The notes: generated from the sequence alone by a model not told the origin. A DNA stretch of 64,000 nucleotides from RGIG5579 sp045597125 (GCA_045597125.1 JAZODR010000052.1:62001-126000); one strand, 5' to 3'. Shown: positions 50,226 through 60,294, counted from the first letter of the stretch. A program made the numbers and translations.

Positions 50226-51731
50226 TTACTTAATCGGGGCACCTTTTTCCTTTTGAATAACATCGTGTGCTCCACCCTCTACAATACTGGTAGCAGATAC
50301 CAGCGTCAGTTTCGCTTTCTTCTGAAGTTCGGGAATAGAAAGTGCGCCACAATTACACATAGTAGATTTCACCTTGCTCAAAGACAATGCAACGTTATCC
50401 TTCAAGCTACCTGCATAGGGCACGTAGGAATCTACGCCTTCTTCAAAAGAGAGCTTCTTGTCACCACCAAGGTCATAGCGCTGCCAGTTGCGGGCACGGC
50501 TGGACCCCTCACCCCAATATTCCTTGTAGTAAGTACCGCCGATATTCACCTTATTCGTGGGACTTTCATCAAATCTTGCAAAATATCTGCCAAGCATTAC
50601 AAAATCAGCACCCATAGCAAGAGCAAGAGTAATGTGATGGTCATAAACAATACCACCATCGGAGCAAACAGGTACGTAAATACCCGTTTCTTCAAAATAT
50701 TCATCGCGGGCTTTGCATACCTCAATCAATGCAGTTGCCTGACCTCTTCCGATACCTTTGGTTTCGCGGGTGATGCAAATAGAACCTCCGCCGATGCCCA
50801 CCTTTACAAAGTCTGCGCCACATTCAGCCAGGAATCGGAAACCCTCAGCATCTACGACGTTGCCGGCACCAACCTTAACAGTTTCGCCGTAATTCTCACG
50901 AATCCACTCAATGGTCAATTTCTGCCATTCGGAAAAGCCCTCCGAAGAATCAATACAAAGAACATCGGCCCCCGCCTCAACCAAAGCAGGAACACGCTGA
51001 GCATAGTCGCGGGTATTAATACCTGCGCCAACAACGTAACGTTTATCCGTATCCAAAAGCTCATTGGGATTCTGCTTGTGGGTATCATAATCCTTGCGGA
51101 AAACAAAATAACAAAGTTTTCCTTCATCGTCAATAATAGGCAGAGAATTCAGCTTGTGATCCCAAATAATATCATTGGCTTCCTTCAGAGTAGTTCCCTC
51201 TTTTGCCCAAACGAGTTTCTCAAAAGGCGTCATAAAGTCTCGAACGGGAGTTTCAGGACTCATACGGCTTACGCGATAATCACGACCGGTTACAATACCA
51301 AGAAGTTTTCCTTGGCAAGTTCCGTCACTGGTAATCGCTACCGTAGAATGGCCTGTCTTTTCTTTAAGGGCAACCACATCAGCAAGGGTAGCATCCGCAG
51401 TTAAATTGGAATCGCTGCTAACAAACCCCGCCTTATAATTTTTAGCGCGACGGACCATTGCAGCTTCATCCTCTACCGTTTGAGAACCGTAAATAAAGGA
51501 AACACCACCTTCAACCGCCAAAGCAATGGCAAGGCGATCGCCGGAAACGGACTGCATAATGGCAGATACCATCGGGATATTCATTGTAATTGCAGGCTCT
51601 TCCCCTTTTTTATATTTTACCAAAGGGGTTTTCAAGGATACATTTGCAGGAATACATTCGCTGGAAGAATATCCGGGAATGAGCAAATACTCATTGAAAG
51701 TATGTGAGGGTTCGTTGATAAAAATAGCCAT
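50226..51731 (-). CDS. guaB: IMP dehydrogenase
   Basis: 501 residues. A barrel with inserted CBS pair (about 110-230: LLGIVTGRDYR; DFMTPFEKLVWAKEG). The catalytic cysteine loop is GGGSICITRETKGIGRG, and the flap region contains YWGEGSSRARNW. It oxidises IMP to XMP on the way to GMP. Its ATG overlaps the pyrB stop by one base (TAATG), with AAGGAGG upstream, so it is the last gene of the pyrimidine operon despite acting in purine synthesis. Confidence 0.95.
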   Translation of the reverse strand: MAIFINEPSHTFNEYLLIPGYSSSECIPANVSLKTPLVKYKKGEEPAITMNIPMVSAIMQSVSGDRLAIALAVEGGVSFIYGSQTVEDEAAMVRRAKNYKAGFVSSDSNLTADATLADVVALKEKTGHSTVAITSDGTCQGKLLGIVTGRDYRVSRMSPETPVRDFMTPFEKLVWAKEGTTLKEANDIIWDHKLNSLPIIDDEGKLCYFVFRKDYDTHKQNPNELLDTDKRYVVGAGINTRDYAQRVPALVEAGADVLCIDSSEGFSEWQKLTIEWIRENYGETVKVGAGNVVDAEGFRFLAECGADFVKVGIGGGSICITRETKGIGRGQATALIEVCKARDEYFEETGIYVPVCSDGGIVYDHHITLALAMGADFVMLGRYFARFDESPTNKVNIGGTYYKEYWGEGSSRARNWQRYDLGGDKKLSFEEGVDSYVPYAGSLKDNVALSLSKVKSTMCNCGALSIPELQKKAKLTLVSATSIVEGGAHDVIQKEKGAPIK

Positions 51732-52822
51732 TATTTTTCCTCCTTATTCACAGCATCTTTTTCACAGTAAATACAGCGATATACACGCTCTTTCAGTTCC
51801 ACGGAACGGAATTTTTGAACCAATTCCTGCTCAGTGGAGGTTATACAACGGGGATTGTTACAGCAAATATCTCCGCGTTCAACCCCATCATCTCTTATTT
51901 CTTCTTTATCTTTCTCAGCAAGAAGTTTTAAAATCAGCGCCATTCTAATCAGTTTTCCGTTTAAAACTTGCTTAAAATAGCAAGCTCTGGGGTCCGAATC
52001 AATGGCAACGCTGATTTCATTAACGCGAGGAAGCGGATGCAACACACACATATCAGTTTTTGCTTCCTTCATCTTCTCGGCAGTTAAAATATAACTGTCC
52101 TTCAGTCTTTCATAAGTATCAAGATCATCAAAACGTTCCCTTTGAATTCTGGTCATATACAGAATATCAAGTGTCGGCAACGCTTCTTCCAAGGATTCGG
52201 TTTCGACGTAATGCATTCCGTTTAAATCCATGACATCGGATTTTACGTATTCGGGAATGGCAAGTTCCTTGGGAGAAATCAAAACGATCTTAATATTCTG
52301 ATATCTACTCAAAGCAGAAATTAAGGAATGAACGGTTCTTCCGTATTTCAAATCTCCGCAAAATCCGACAGTGAGATTGGAAAGTCTCCCCTTCTCCCGA
52401 TGAATGGTAAGAAGATCAGTCAAAGTCTGGGTCGGATGTAAATGTCCACCATCACCCGCATTGATTACAGGTATCGTTGCATTGCGGGAAGCAACCAAAG
52501 GTGCCCCCTCCTGATAATGGCGCATGGCAATAATATCTGCATAGCAACTGATAACTTTCGCAGTATCTGCAACACTTTCTCCCTTAGATGCGGAAGAACT
52601 TCCGGCATCGGAAAAACCGATTACGTTTCCGCCAAGCTCATACATCGCCGCCTCAAAACTAAGACGCGTACGAGTAGAAGGCTCGAAAAATAACGTTGCC
52701 AGCTTCTTTCCTTTACAAGCCTGTGCATACTTTTGCGGATTGGCATCAATATCACAAGCCGTTTTGATCAGTTCTTCAACCTCTTCTAAAGATAAATCTA
52801 CAATATCAATTAAACTTCTCAT
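51731..52822 (-). CDS. pyrB: Aspartate carbamoyltransferase with C-terminal PyrI-like zinc module
   Basis: 363 residues against about 310 for plain PyrB. Residues 1-305 are the catalytic chain: FFEPSTRTRLSFEAAM (45-60), HLHPTQTLTDL, and VLHPLPRVNEI. The extra C-terminus carries C321-x4-C326-x23-C350-x2-C353, the same spacing as the zinc site of E. coli PyrI (Cys 109/114/138/141). The nucleotide-binding part of PyrI is absent. The module may replace the PyrI zinc domain in chain contacts. It overlaps pyrE by 4 bases and guaB by 1. Confidence 0.93.
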   Translation of the reverse strand: MRSLIDIVDLSLEEVEELIKTACDIDANPQKYAQACKGKKLATLFFEPSTRTRLSFEAAMYELGGNVIGFSDAGSSSASKGESVADTAKVISCYADIIAMRHYQEGAPLVASRNATIPVINAGDGGHLHPTQTLTDLLTIHREKGRLSNLTVGFCGDLKYGRTVHSLISALSRYQNIKIVLISPKELAIPEYVKSDVMDLNGMHYVETESLEEALPTLDILYMTRIQRERFDDLDTYERLKDSYILTAEKMKEAKTDMCVLHPLPRVNEISVAIDSDPRACYFKQVLNGKLIRMALILKLLAEKDKEEIRDDGVERGDICCNNPRCITSTEQELVQKFRSVELKERVYRCIYCEKDAVNKEEK

Positions 52823-53475
52823 GATTTTGCACCGTTTACGGCAAGATAATTCTTAATTCTCTCAACGTTTTCGGCGTTGGAGGGATCTTCCTCTAAATAT
52901 TCAATAATGTCATAAACATCTACCACAGAGTAGACAGGAAAACCAAACTGTTCCTCAATTTCCTGCATTGCGCCCTTCTCGCCTTGGCCTTTTTCCTTGC
53001 GATCAACCATAATAAAGGTAGCACAAACTTTCGTTCCATCCAAGTGGCTTAAAATTTCCATAGATTCGCGAATCGCAGTACCTGCGGTGATTACATCCTC
53101 GATAATTACAATTTCTTCACCGGCCTGAGGTACGTATCCAACAAACGTACCACCTTCTCCATGATCCTTAACTTCTTTACGGTTAAAGAAGAAAGGAACA
53201 TTCAAACCGTTTCTGGAAAGAGCAACAGCAGCGGAAATTGACAGTGAAATTCCCTTATAAGCAGGTCCGTAAAGAACCGCTTGTTTTTTGCCCAGTTTAT
53301 CAAAATACGCCTTTGCGTAAAACTCACCCATTTTGGTAATTTGATCACCGGTTTTGATCATTCCCGCATTTACAAAATAAGGGATCTTTCTTCCGCTTTT
53401 AGCAGTAAAATCACCGAATTTCAGTACACCGGCACTCTCCAAAAACTGAATAAACTCTCTTTTATATGCTTCCAT
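52819..53475 (-). CDS. pyrE: Orotate phosphoribosyltransferase
   Basis: 218 residues from the ATG at 53475, with AAGGAG 8 bases upstream; the ATG six bases earlier is too close to the ribosome site. PRPP loop EIVIIEDVITAGTAIRESM, and GPAYKGISLSISAAVAL. It joins orotate and PRPP to OMP. It overlaps pyrB by 4 bases. Confidence 0.94.
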   Translation of the reverse strand: MEAYKREFIQFLESAGVLKFGDFTAKSGRKIPYFVNAGMIKTGDQITKMGEFYAKAYFDKLGKKQAVLYGPAYKGISLSISAAVALSRNGLNVPFFFNRKEVKDHGEGGTFVGYVPQAGEEIVIIEDVITAGTAIRESMEILSHLDGTKVCATFIMVDRKEKGQGEKGAMQEIEEQFGFPVYSVVDVYDIIEYLEEDPSNAENVERIKNYLAVNGAKS

Positions 53476-53502
53476 ATTCATATCTCCTTCCGCCTGACAA
53501 AA

Positions 53503-54201
53503 TCAATCGCAAAACTCGGCTACGCAACGCTCGTAAGCGGCAACGGGATCGGAAGAAGCAGTAATAGGACGACCAACCACAATATAGTCAGAACCGATTT
53601 TTTTCGCTTCCGCAGGAGTCATTACGCGCTTCTGATCACCAATATCACCGTCAGCAAAACGAACACCGGGGGTTACGGTAATAAAATCTTTACCGCAGGT
53701 ATCGTGAACCTTGCCTGCTTCCAAAGGAGAGCAGACGACACCATCCAGCCCCGCAAGTTTCGCATTCTTTGCATAATGAAGAACGACCTGATCAATAGGC
53801 TGTGAAATAAGAAGGTCCTTTTCCATGCTCTCCTGATCAGTCGAAGTCAACTGTGTGACGGCGATCAGCAAGGGGCGCGTCCCGTCAGGACGGGTCAAGC
53901 CTTCAATAGCAGCTTCCATCATACGAATCGTTCCGCTTGCGTGTAAATTACAAAGGTCAACATCCAAACCGGAAAGAACCGCCATGGATTTCTTTACGGT
54001 ATTGGGAATATCGTGAGATTTAAGATCCAAAAAGATCTTATGCCCTCTCTTTTTAATTTCTCTGACAATTTGAGGACCTTCAGCATAAAAAAGCTCCATA
54101 CCGATTTTCACAAAAGGCTTTTTGCCCGTGAAACGGTCAAGAAAACGAAATACATCCTCTGCACTTGCAAAATCGCAAGCAATAATTACGTCCTTTCCCA
54201 T
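53503..54201 (-). CDS. pyrF: Orotidine 5'-phosphate decarboxylase
   Basis: 232 residues. Catalytic Asp/Lys network in KIFLDLKSHDIPNTVKKSM (about 55-73), VTPGVRF and the phosphate-binding IVVGRPITASSDP. It converts OMP to UMP. Its ATG overlaps the pyrD stop by one base. Confidence 0.95.
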   Translation of the reverse strand: MGKDVIIACDFASAEDVFRFLDRFTGKKPFVKIGMELFYAEGPQIVREIKKRGHKIFLDLKSHDIPNTVKKSMAVLSGLDVDLCNLHASGTIRMMEAAIEGLTRPDGTRPLLIAVTQLTSTDQESMEKDLLISQPIDQVVLHYAKNAKLAGLDGVVCSPLEAGKVHDTCGKDFITVTPGVRFADGDIGDQKRVMTPAEAKKIGSDYIVVGRPITASSDPVAAYERCVAEFCD

Positions 54202-55103
54202 TATCTGACTCCTCCTATAATTTCACTTAAAGATTTAATTCCGTATTGATCCATCGCTTCAGGCAAAGCCTGAATAATATCTCTGCATGCATAGGGATTT
54301 ACAAGGTTCGCAGCACCAATCTGTACCGCAGTTGCACCTGCAAGCATCATCTCAATGACGTCTTCAGCAGACGATACACCGCCCATACCAACAACAGGAA
54401 CGGAAACAGCACCCGCTACCTGATAAACCATGCGGAGTGCGACGGGAAAAATAGCGCTTCCGGAAAAGCCTCCCATTGTATTTGCAATCACAGGTCTTCG
54501 AGTTTTCAAATTAATTCTCATCCCTAAGAGTGTGTTAATCAAGCTGATACCGTCTGCACCTGCATTTTCACAAGCGGTTGCGATAGAAACGATATCGGTA
54601 ACATTGGGAGAGAGCTTAATAATAATGGGCTTGGTGGTGACCTTCTTCACCTCGCGCGTTACTTCTGCAGCTGCATCAGGGCTGGTGCCAAAGCTCATGC
54701 CGCCTCCGTGTACATTTGGACAACTGACGTTGACTTCAATCCATCCTACTTGATCGCATACATCCAATTTCGCACAAGTATAAACATAATCCTCAACAGA
54801 AAAGCCACTGACATTTGCCATTACTTTCTTTGAGAAACATTTTGCCAATTTCGGAAGTTCTTCATCAATTACTTTTTCCACTCCCGGATTCTGAAGACCG
54901 ACCGCATTGATCATACCCGCCGTGCACTCAGCAATTCGCGGAGTAGGATTCCCGAAACGAGGATCTTTCGTAGTTCCTTTAAAAGAAAAAGTTCCAAGCA
55001 AATTGATATCATAAAGTTCTGCAAATTCATAGCCGAAGCCGAAGGTTCCGCTTGCGGGAATTACGGGATTATCCAGTTCGATTCCGCAAAGATTCACATT
55101 CAT
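54201..55103 (-). CDS. pyrD: Dihydroorotate dehydrogenase, class 1B catalytic subunit
   Basis: 300 residues from the ATG at 55103, in an ATGA overlap with the pyrK stop; a TTG at 55112, five bases after GGAGGAG, is an alternative. FMN barrel with PVIPASGTFGFG, EVNVSCPNVHGGG (catalytic Cys in the next loop), and VGMGGVSSAEDVIEMMLAGA. With PyrK it passes electrons to NAD, the class 1B arrangement. Confidence 0.94.
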   Translation of the reverse strand: MNVNLCGIELDNPVIPASGTFGFGYEFAELYDINLLGTFSFKGTTKDPRFGNPTPRIAECTAGMINAVGLQNPGVEKVIDEELPKLAKCFSKKVMANVSGFSVEDYVYTCAKLDVCDQVGWIEVNVSCPNVHGGGMSFGTSPDAAAEVTREVKKVTTKPIIIKLSPNVTDIVSIATACENAGADGISLINTLLGMRINLKTRRPVIANTMGGFSGSAIFPVALRMVYQVAGAVSVPVVGMGGVSSAEDVIEMMLAGATAVQIGAANLVNPYACRDIIQALPEAMDQYGIKSLSEIIGGVR

Positions 55104-55834
55104 TTTTCCCAAAGAATCTCCTCCTTCTTCAACACAGGACCTTCTTTACAAATTCTTTTGTTCCCAGTTACAGTCTTGCAAGAACAACCCATACAAGCAC
55201 CAAAGCCGCAACCCATTCTTTCCTCGAAGCTAAGCTGGCCGGACGTGGTTGCTATTCTGAAAATTGCCTTGAGCATAAGCTCAGGACCACAAGTGTAAAA
55301 ATAAGTATAGTGCAAATCCTTCATTGCGTCGGTAACGAATCCGCGGATACCAGCAGAACCGTCCGCCGTTGTCAAATACACTTTTGCGCCAAGCGCTTCA
55401 AATTCTTCCTTGTAAAAAGCTTCATCCTTCGTATTAAATCCAAGGATTACTGAGACGTTTTTCCCTTCCGAAATAAGTTTTTTGGCAAGAAGGTACAACG
55501 GCGGGACGCCCACGCCACCGCCAAGTAAAAGAGGATGCTCACCGGAAAGCGTAGTATCGTAACCGTTTCCAAGCCCGGTCAGAACGTCAAGAACGCCTTC
55601 TTTCATCTGACTCATTTGCTCGGTTCCCTTACCTACCACCTTATACAAAATAGTAATCGAATCATCATTTACGTCGCAAACGGAGATGGGACGACGCAGA
55701 AACAATCCGTCAAGCTTGATATTGACAAACTGTCCGGGGGCTGTAATTGCCGAAACGTCACCAACAAGACGCATTTTATAAACGCTCTCTGTCAATGGAG
55801 CATTTTCAACAATGGTAAACAATCCTTGCTTCAT
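55100..55834 (-). CDS. pyrK: Dihydroorotate dehydrogenase electron-transfer subunit
   Basis: 244 residues. FAD domain (GQFVNIKLDGLFLRRPISV; YKVVGKGTEQMSQ), NAD domain (PLLLGGGVGVPPLYLLAKKL), and a C-terminal [2Fe-2S] loop with cysteines in CGFGACMGCSCKTV and KRICKEGPV. It links PyrD to NAD. It lies 9 bases after carB. Confidence 0.95.
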   Translation of the reverse strand: MKQGLFTIVENAPLTESVYKMRLVGDVSAITAPGQFVNIKLDGLFLRRPISVCDVNDDSITILYKVVGKGTEQMSQMKEGVLDVLTGLGNGYDTTLSGEHPLLLGGGVGVPPLYLLAKKLISEGKNVSVILGFNTKDEAFYKEEFEALGAKVYLTTADGSAGIRGFVTDAMKDLHYTYFYTCGPELMLKAIFRIATTSGQLSFEERMGCGFGACMGCSCKTVTGNKRICKEGPVLKKEEILWEK

Positions 55835-55843
55835 AGTTTCCTC

Positions 55844-58800
55844 TTATGCATCAATGGTAGAAATGGTCAAAGTCGTTTCTTCCAATACGTCCAGAAGTAC
55901 GCGAACCGTATCCAAAGCAGTAAAAATCGTTACATTATTCTCAGTTGCAAAAGAACGGATTTGGAAACCGTCATTTAACTGATTGGAATCGCCAATATCA
56001 CGGGTATTGATTACATAGGCAATATGACCCTGACGAAGCGCATCCGGAATCTCGTTGCTACCATCGGTAATCTTCTGAAGAATTCTGGTGCGAATACCAT
56101 TATCCCTCAAGAATTTGGCGGTACCTTCGGTTGCTTCAATATTAAAGCCGAGGTTATAGAAACGGCGAATCAGGGGAAGCGCCTCTTCCTTATCCTTATC
56201 GGCAATAGTAGCAAGAACGGTTCCGTAATTCTGAAGTCTGGTTCCTGCCGCCTGAAGCGCCTTGTAAAGAGCACGGTTCAGCTTATCATCGTAACCGATG
56301 GCCTCTCCGGTAGACTTCATTTCGGGAGAAAGATAGGCATCCAGGCCGCGAATCTTGCTAAAGGAGAATACAGGTACCTTTACATACCAGCGTTCCTTTT
56401 CATCGGGATAGATATCAAAAATTCCCTGTTCCTTCAAGCTCTTGCCGAGAATTGCCTCAGTGGCAATATCTGCAAGACTAAAACCTGTCGCCTTAGAAAG
56501 GAAGGGTACTGTGCGGGAAGAACGAGGGTTCACCTCAATTACAAATACATCCTCATTCTGATCAACAATAAACTGGATGTTATAAAGCCCCACAATACCG
56601 ATACCAAGACCAAGCTTCTTAGCGTACTGAAGGATAATTCCCTTTACACGGTCAGAGATACTAAAGGTAGGATATACACTGATGGAGTCACCGGAGTGAA
56701 CACCGGTACGCTCAACCAATTCCATAACACCGGGAACAAATACATTGCGGCCGTCACAAATAGCGTCAACCTCAACCTCTTTACCCTGAATGTACTTATC
56801 AACCAGTACGGGCTTATCCTCGTCAATTTCAACCGCAGTTTTTAGATAATGGCGAAGCTGCTCCTCATTGGCAACGATTTGCATAGCTCTACCGCCAAGC
56901 ACGAAACTGGGACGAACCAAAACCGGATAACCGATTTCGGCAGCGGCGGAAAGTCCATCCTCAATCTTGGTAACCGCTCTTCCCTTAGGCTGAGGAATAT
57001 TCAAGCTATTGAGAACCTTCTCAAAGCTGTCGCGGTTCTCTGCTCGTTCAATGGCGGCACAATCAGTACCGATGATCTTAACACCGCGTTGCATCAAGGG
57101 CTCAGCAAGGTTAATCGCAGTCTGACCACCCAGAGATGCAATAACGCCCTCCGGCTTTTCAAACTCGATGATATTCATAACGTCCTCTGCGGTCAAAGGC
57201 TCAAAATAGAGCTTGTCCGCAGTCGTATAGTCGGTAGAAACGGTTTCGGGGTTATTATTAATAATAATTGCTTCGTAGCCACATTTCTTAATGGTTGTAA
57301 CCGCGTGAACAGTAGAATAGTCAAACTCTACACCCTGACCGATACGAATAGGACCGGCGCCAAGCACAACGATTTTTTTCTTATCGGTCAAAACAGAGGT
57401 GTTTTCACCGGTGTAAGAAGAATAAAAGTAAGGGATGTAAGCATTGGTATGGCAAGTATCCACCATACGGTAAATCGGAAACATATTCAAGGATTTTCTG
57501 AAGTTATAAACATCAATCTCTTTGCAATTCCAAAGACGGGCAATAAACGCATCACTAAAGCCGATCTTCTTTGCTTCCAAAAGAACTTTCTCATCTTTCA
57601 CCGCAAATTTTAAACGATTCTCCATTGCAATAATATTGACAATTGCTTCCAAGAAATAAGAGGTGATCTGAGTCCACTCGTGAAGCTGGGAAACAGTATA
57701 ACCGCGGCGGAGCAACTCCGCTACGCAGAAAATGGTATCATCCTTAAATTGAGCAAGATATGCCTTCAACTCCTCGTCGTTCATACCGTCAAACTTAGGA
57801 AGATATACGTGGTTTGCACCAATCTCCAAGGAGCGGATAGACTTAAGGAAGCATTCCTCGAGGTTCGAGCCGATTCCCATTACTTCACCGGTTGCCTTCA
57901 TCTGGGTACCCAAAGTATTGGGGGCAGTTGCAAACTTGTCAAAGGGGAATCTGGGAAGTTTTGCAATTACGTAATCCAAGCTGGGCTCAAATGCAGCATT
58001 GGTATTGGCAATGGCAATTTCTTCAAGAGCCATACCTACAGCAATTTTCGCAGTAACTCTGGCAATGGGGTAACCGCTCGCCTTGGAAGCGAGTGCGGAA
58101 GAACGGGAAACGCGGGGATTCACCTCAATCAAATAATACTCGCTGGATTCGGGATTTAAAGCAAATTGAACGTTGCATCCACCCTCAATTTTCAGCTCAC
58201 GAATAATCTTGATGGCACTATCGTTGAGCATTTTCAAATCGTGATCGTTCAAAGTCATAATGGGTGCCACAACGATGGAGTCACCGGTATGTACGCCAAC
58301 AGGGTCCACATTCTCCATACCGCAAATAGTAATGGCATGGTCGTTGGAATCACGCATCACTTCAAACTCAATTTCTTTATAGCCTTTAACACTCTTCTCG
58401 ATCAAAACCTGATGCACGGGAGAGAGCTTAAATGCATTGGTACCGGTTTCAATCAGCTCCTGCTCATTGTATGCAAAGCCGCCACCGGTTCCGCCCAGGG
58501 TAAAGGCAGGACGAAGAACGACGGGATAACCGATTCTCTCCGCTGCTGCTTTTGCCTCTTCTAAATCATATGTAATTTCGGAAGGAATGGTGGGTTCACC
58601 AATAGACTGACAAAGTTCCTTAAAAAGTTCTCTGTCCTCTGCGCGCTCAATACTTTCGCTGCTGGTACCGAGAAGTTCTACTCCGCACTCACGGAGAATC
58701 CCCTTCTTCTCAAGCTGCATTGCAAGATTCAATCCGGTTTGACCGCCAATACCGGGAACAATGGCATCGGGGCGCTCATAACGAAGAATCTTGGCAACAT

Positions 58801-59017
58801 ACTCCAAAGTCAAAGGCTCCATATAGACCTTATCCGCTATGGAGGTATCGGTCATAATCGTTGCAGGATTGGAATTGCAAAGAACAACCTCATAACCTTC
58901 TTCCTTCAACGCAAGACAAGCCTGCGTTCCGGCATAGTCAAACTCAGCAGCCTGACCGATGATAATCGGGCCGGATCCAATAATCAAAATTTTTTTCAAA
59001 TCGGTACGCTTTGCCAT
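55844..59017 (-). CDS. carB: Carbamoyl-phosphate synthase large subunit
   Basis: 1057 residues, two ATP-grasp halves in tandem: first half with LIIGSGPIIIGQAAEFDYAG and RPAFTLGGTGGGF, second with VLGAGPIRIGQGVEFDY and RPSFVLGGRAMQI. A C-terminal allosteric domain follows (about 930-1057). It forms carbamoyl phosphate for both pyrimidines and arginine. The glutaminase subunit CarA, which is normally adjacent, is not in this operon or elsewhere in the window. It has GGAGG before the ATG and sits 33 bases after pyrC. Confidence 0.96.
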   Translation of the reverse strand: MAKRTDLKKILIIGSGPIIIGQAAEFDYAGTQACLALKEEGYEVVLCNSNPATIMTDTSIADKVYMEPLTLEYVAKILRYERPDAIVPGIGGQTGLNLAMQLEKKGILRECGVELLGTSSESIERAEDRELFKELCQSIGEPTIPSEITYDLEEAKAAAERIGYPVVLRPAFTLGGTGGGFAYNEQELIETGTNAFKLSPVHQVLIEKSVKGYKEIEFEVMRDSNDHAITICGMENVDPVGVHTGDSIVVAPIMTLNDHDLKMLNDSAIKIIRELKIEGGCNVQFALNPESSEYYLIEVNPRVSRSSALASKASGYPIARVTAKIAVGMALEEIAIANTNAAFEPSLDYVIAKLPRFPFDKFATAPNTLGTQMKATGEVMGIGSNLEECFLKSIRSLEIGANHVYLPKFDGMNDEELKAYLAQFKDDTIFCVAELLRRGYTVSQLHEWTQITSYFLEAIVNIIAMENRLKFAVKDEKVLLEAKKIGFSDAFIARLWNCKEIDVYNFRKSLNMFPIYRMVDTCHTNAYIPYFYSSYTGENTSVLTDKKKIVVLGAGPIRIGQGVEFDYSTVHAVTTIKKCGYEAIIINNNPETVSTDYTTADKLYFEPLTAEDVMNIIEFEKPEGVIASLGGQTAINLAEPLMQRGVKIIGTDCAAIERAENRDSFEKVLNSLNIPQPKGRAVTKIEDGLSAAAEIGYPVLVRPSFVLGGRAMQIVANEEQLRHYLKTAVEIDEDKPVLVDKYIQGKEVEVDAICDGRNVFVPGVMELVERTGVHSGDSISVYPTFSISDRVKGIILQYAKKLGLGIGIVGLYNIQFIVDQNEDVFVIEVNPRSSRTVPFLSKATGFSLADIATEAILGKSLKEQGIFDIYPDEKERWYVKVPVFSFSKIRGLDAYLSPEMKSTGEAIGYDDKLNRALYKALQAAGTRLQNYGTVLATIADKDKEEALPLIRRFYNLGFNIEATEGTAKFLRDNGIRTRILQKITDGSNEIPDALRQGHIAYVINTRDIGDSNQLNDGFQIRSFATENNVTIFTALDTVRVLLDVLEETTLTISTIDA

Positions 59018-59050
59018 TTTTTACCTCCGTATACCAAACAAATTTTAATA

Positions 59051-60244
59051 TTATCTTTTATAAATAACTTTGTCTTTATAAAGTGTCGCCAAACAAACGC
59101 CAAACAAAGAATCTCCTTCAAACGGAGTTGCCTTCCCTTTCGATAAAAACGCATCGGGGTCCACCGTAAAGCTTTGCTCCAAATCCCAGAAAGAGATGCC
59201 ATCGCCCACGGGTAATCCAAAACGGGCGCGAGGAGCAATAGAAAATAGCTCCACCATTTTTTCAATAGAAATCAAACCGCTTTTTACAAGATGTGTATAA
59301 ACAACCGGAAGAGCAGTTTCAAGACCAACAACACCGAAAGCGCTTCCGGCAAGTCCTTTGGATTTTTCCTCAACGGAATGGGGTGCATGGTCGGTAGCGA
59401 TCATATCAATCGTCCCGTCAATAATTCCCTCCACCAATGCTTCGCGATCTTCACGAGAACGAAGGGGCGGATTCATCTTAAATCTACCATGCTCCTGCAA
59501 ACAGGAATCATCCAAAACCAAATAATGAGGACCGGTTTCGCAAGAAACATCAAGCCCTGCTTTTTTTGCATCCCGAATTAAGGCAACGCTTTCCTTCGTT
59601 GAAATATGGCACACGTGATAAGAACAGTCGATTTTCGACACCAAATCAAGATCACGCTTGATCTGCTCATATTCACTGGCACTGCAAATCCCCTTATGAC
59701 CGTGAATTCGCGCATATTCACCGTCGTGGATATATCCGCCATGAAGCAAGGAATTCACTTCGCAATGTGCAACGATCATCTTGCCGAGAGCCTTGGCGCG
59801 CTTCATTGCCTCGGCCATCATTTCATCTGACTGAACGCCTCGACCGTCATCGGAAAAACCGGCAACATAAGGAGCGATCCCCTCCAGGTCAGCAAGAGCC
59901 TCCCCTTTTTCGCCAACGGTAATGGCGCCAAAAGGAACGACATCCACAAAAGCATTGCGGTCAATCAAATCCAGTTGAAGTTTTAAATTCTCAACAGAAT
60001 CCGGAACGGGATTCAAATTCGGCATTGTACAAACCGAAGTAAAACCGCCGGCAGCAGCAGAAAGAGAACCGGTTTGAATCGTTTCTTTATAAGAAAAACC
60101 CGGCTCGCGAAAGTGCACATGCACATCACAAAAGCCGGGAAAAGCGGTGACTTTACTGTCACAAGAAAGGAAAGCAAAAGAAGACAAAACTACGGGGGCC
60201 ATTCCGATAAAATCGACTTGTGTTTTTGTTTTCTGATTCCCCAT
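59051..60244 (-). CDS. pyrC: Dihydroorotase
   Basis: 397 residues. Amidohydrolase with zinc ligands in FPGFCDVHVHFREPGFSYKE (about 34-53), MIVAHCEVNSL, CHISTKESV and the catalytic Asp in IATDHAPHSVEEK. It closes carbamoyl aspartate to dihydroorotate. First gene of the pyrimidine operon, with AAGGGAG before the ATG and a consensus promoter about 50 bases upstream. No PyrR attenuator is visible in that short leader. Confidence 0.94.
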   Translation of the reverse strand: MGNQKTKTQVDFIGMAPVVLSSFAFLSCDSKVTAFPGFCDVHVHFREPGFSYKETIQTGSLSAAAGGFTSVCTMPNLNPVPDSVENLKLQLDLIDRNAFVDVVPFGAITVGEKGEALADLEGIAPYVAGFSDDGRGVQSDEMMAEAMKRAKALGKMIVAHCEVNSLLHGGYIHDGEYARIHGHKGICSASEYEQIKRDLDLVSKIDCSYHVCHISTKESVALIRDAKKAGLDVSCETGPHYLVLDDSCLQEHGRFKMNPPLRSREDREALVEGIIDGTIDMIATDHAPHSVEEKSKGLAGSAFGVVGLETALPVVYTHLVKSGLISIEKMVELFSIAPRARFGLPVGDGISFWDLEQSFTVDPDAFLSKGKATPFEGDSLFGVCLATLYKDKVIYKR

Positions 60245-60294
60245 AATTATCTCCCTTCAAAATTTCTAAAATACATATAATAACTATTTGTAAA

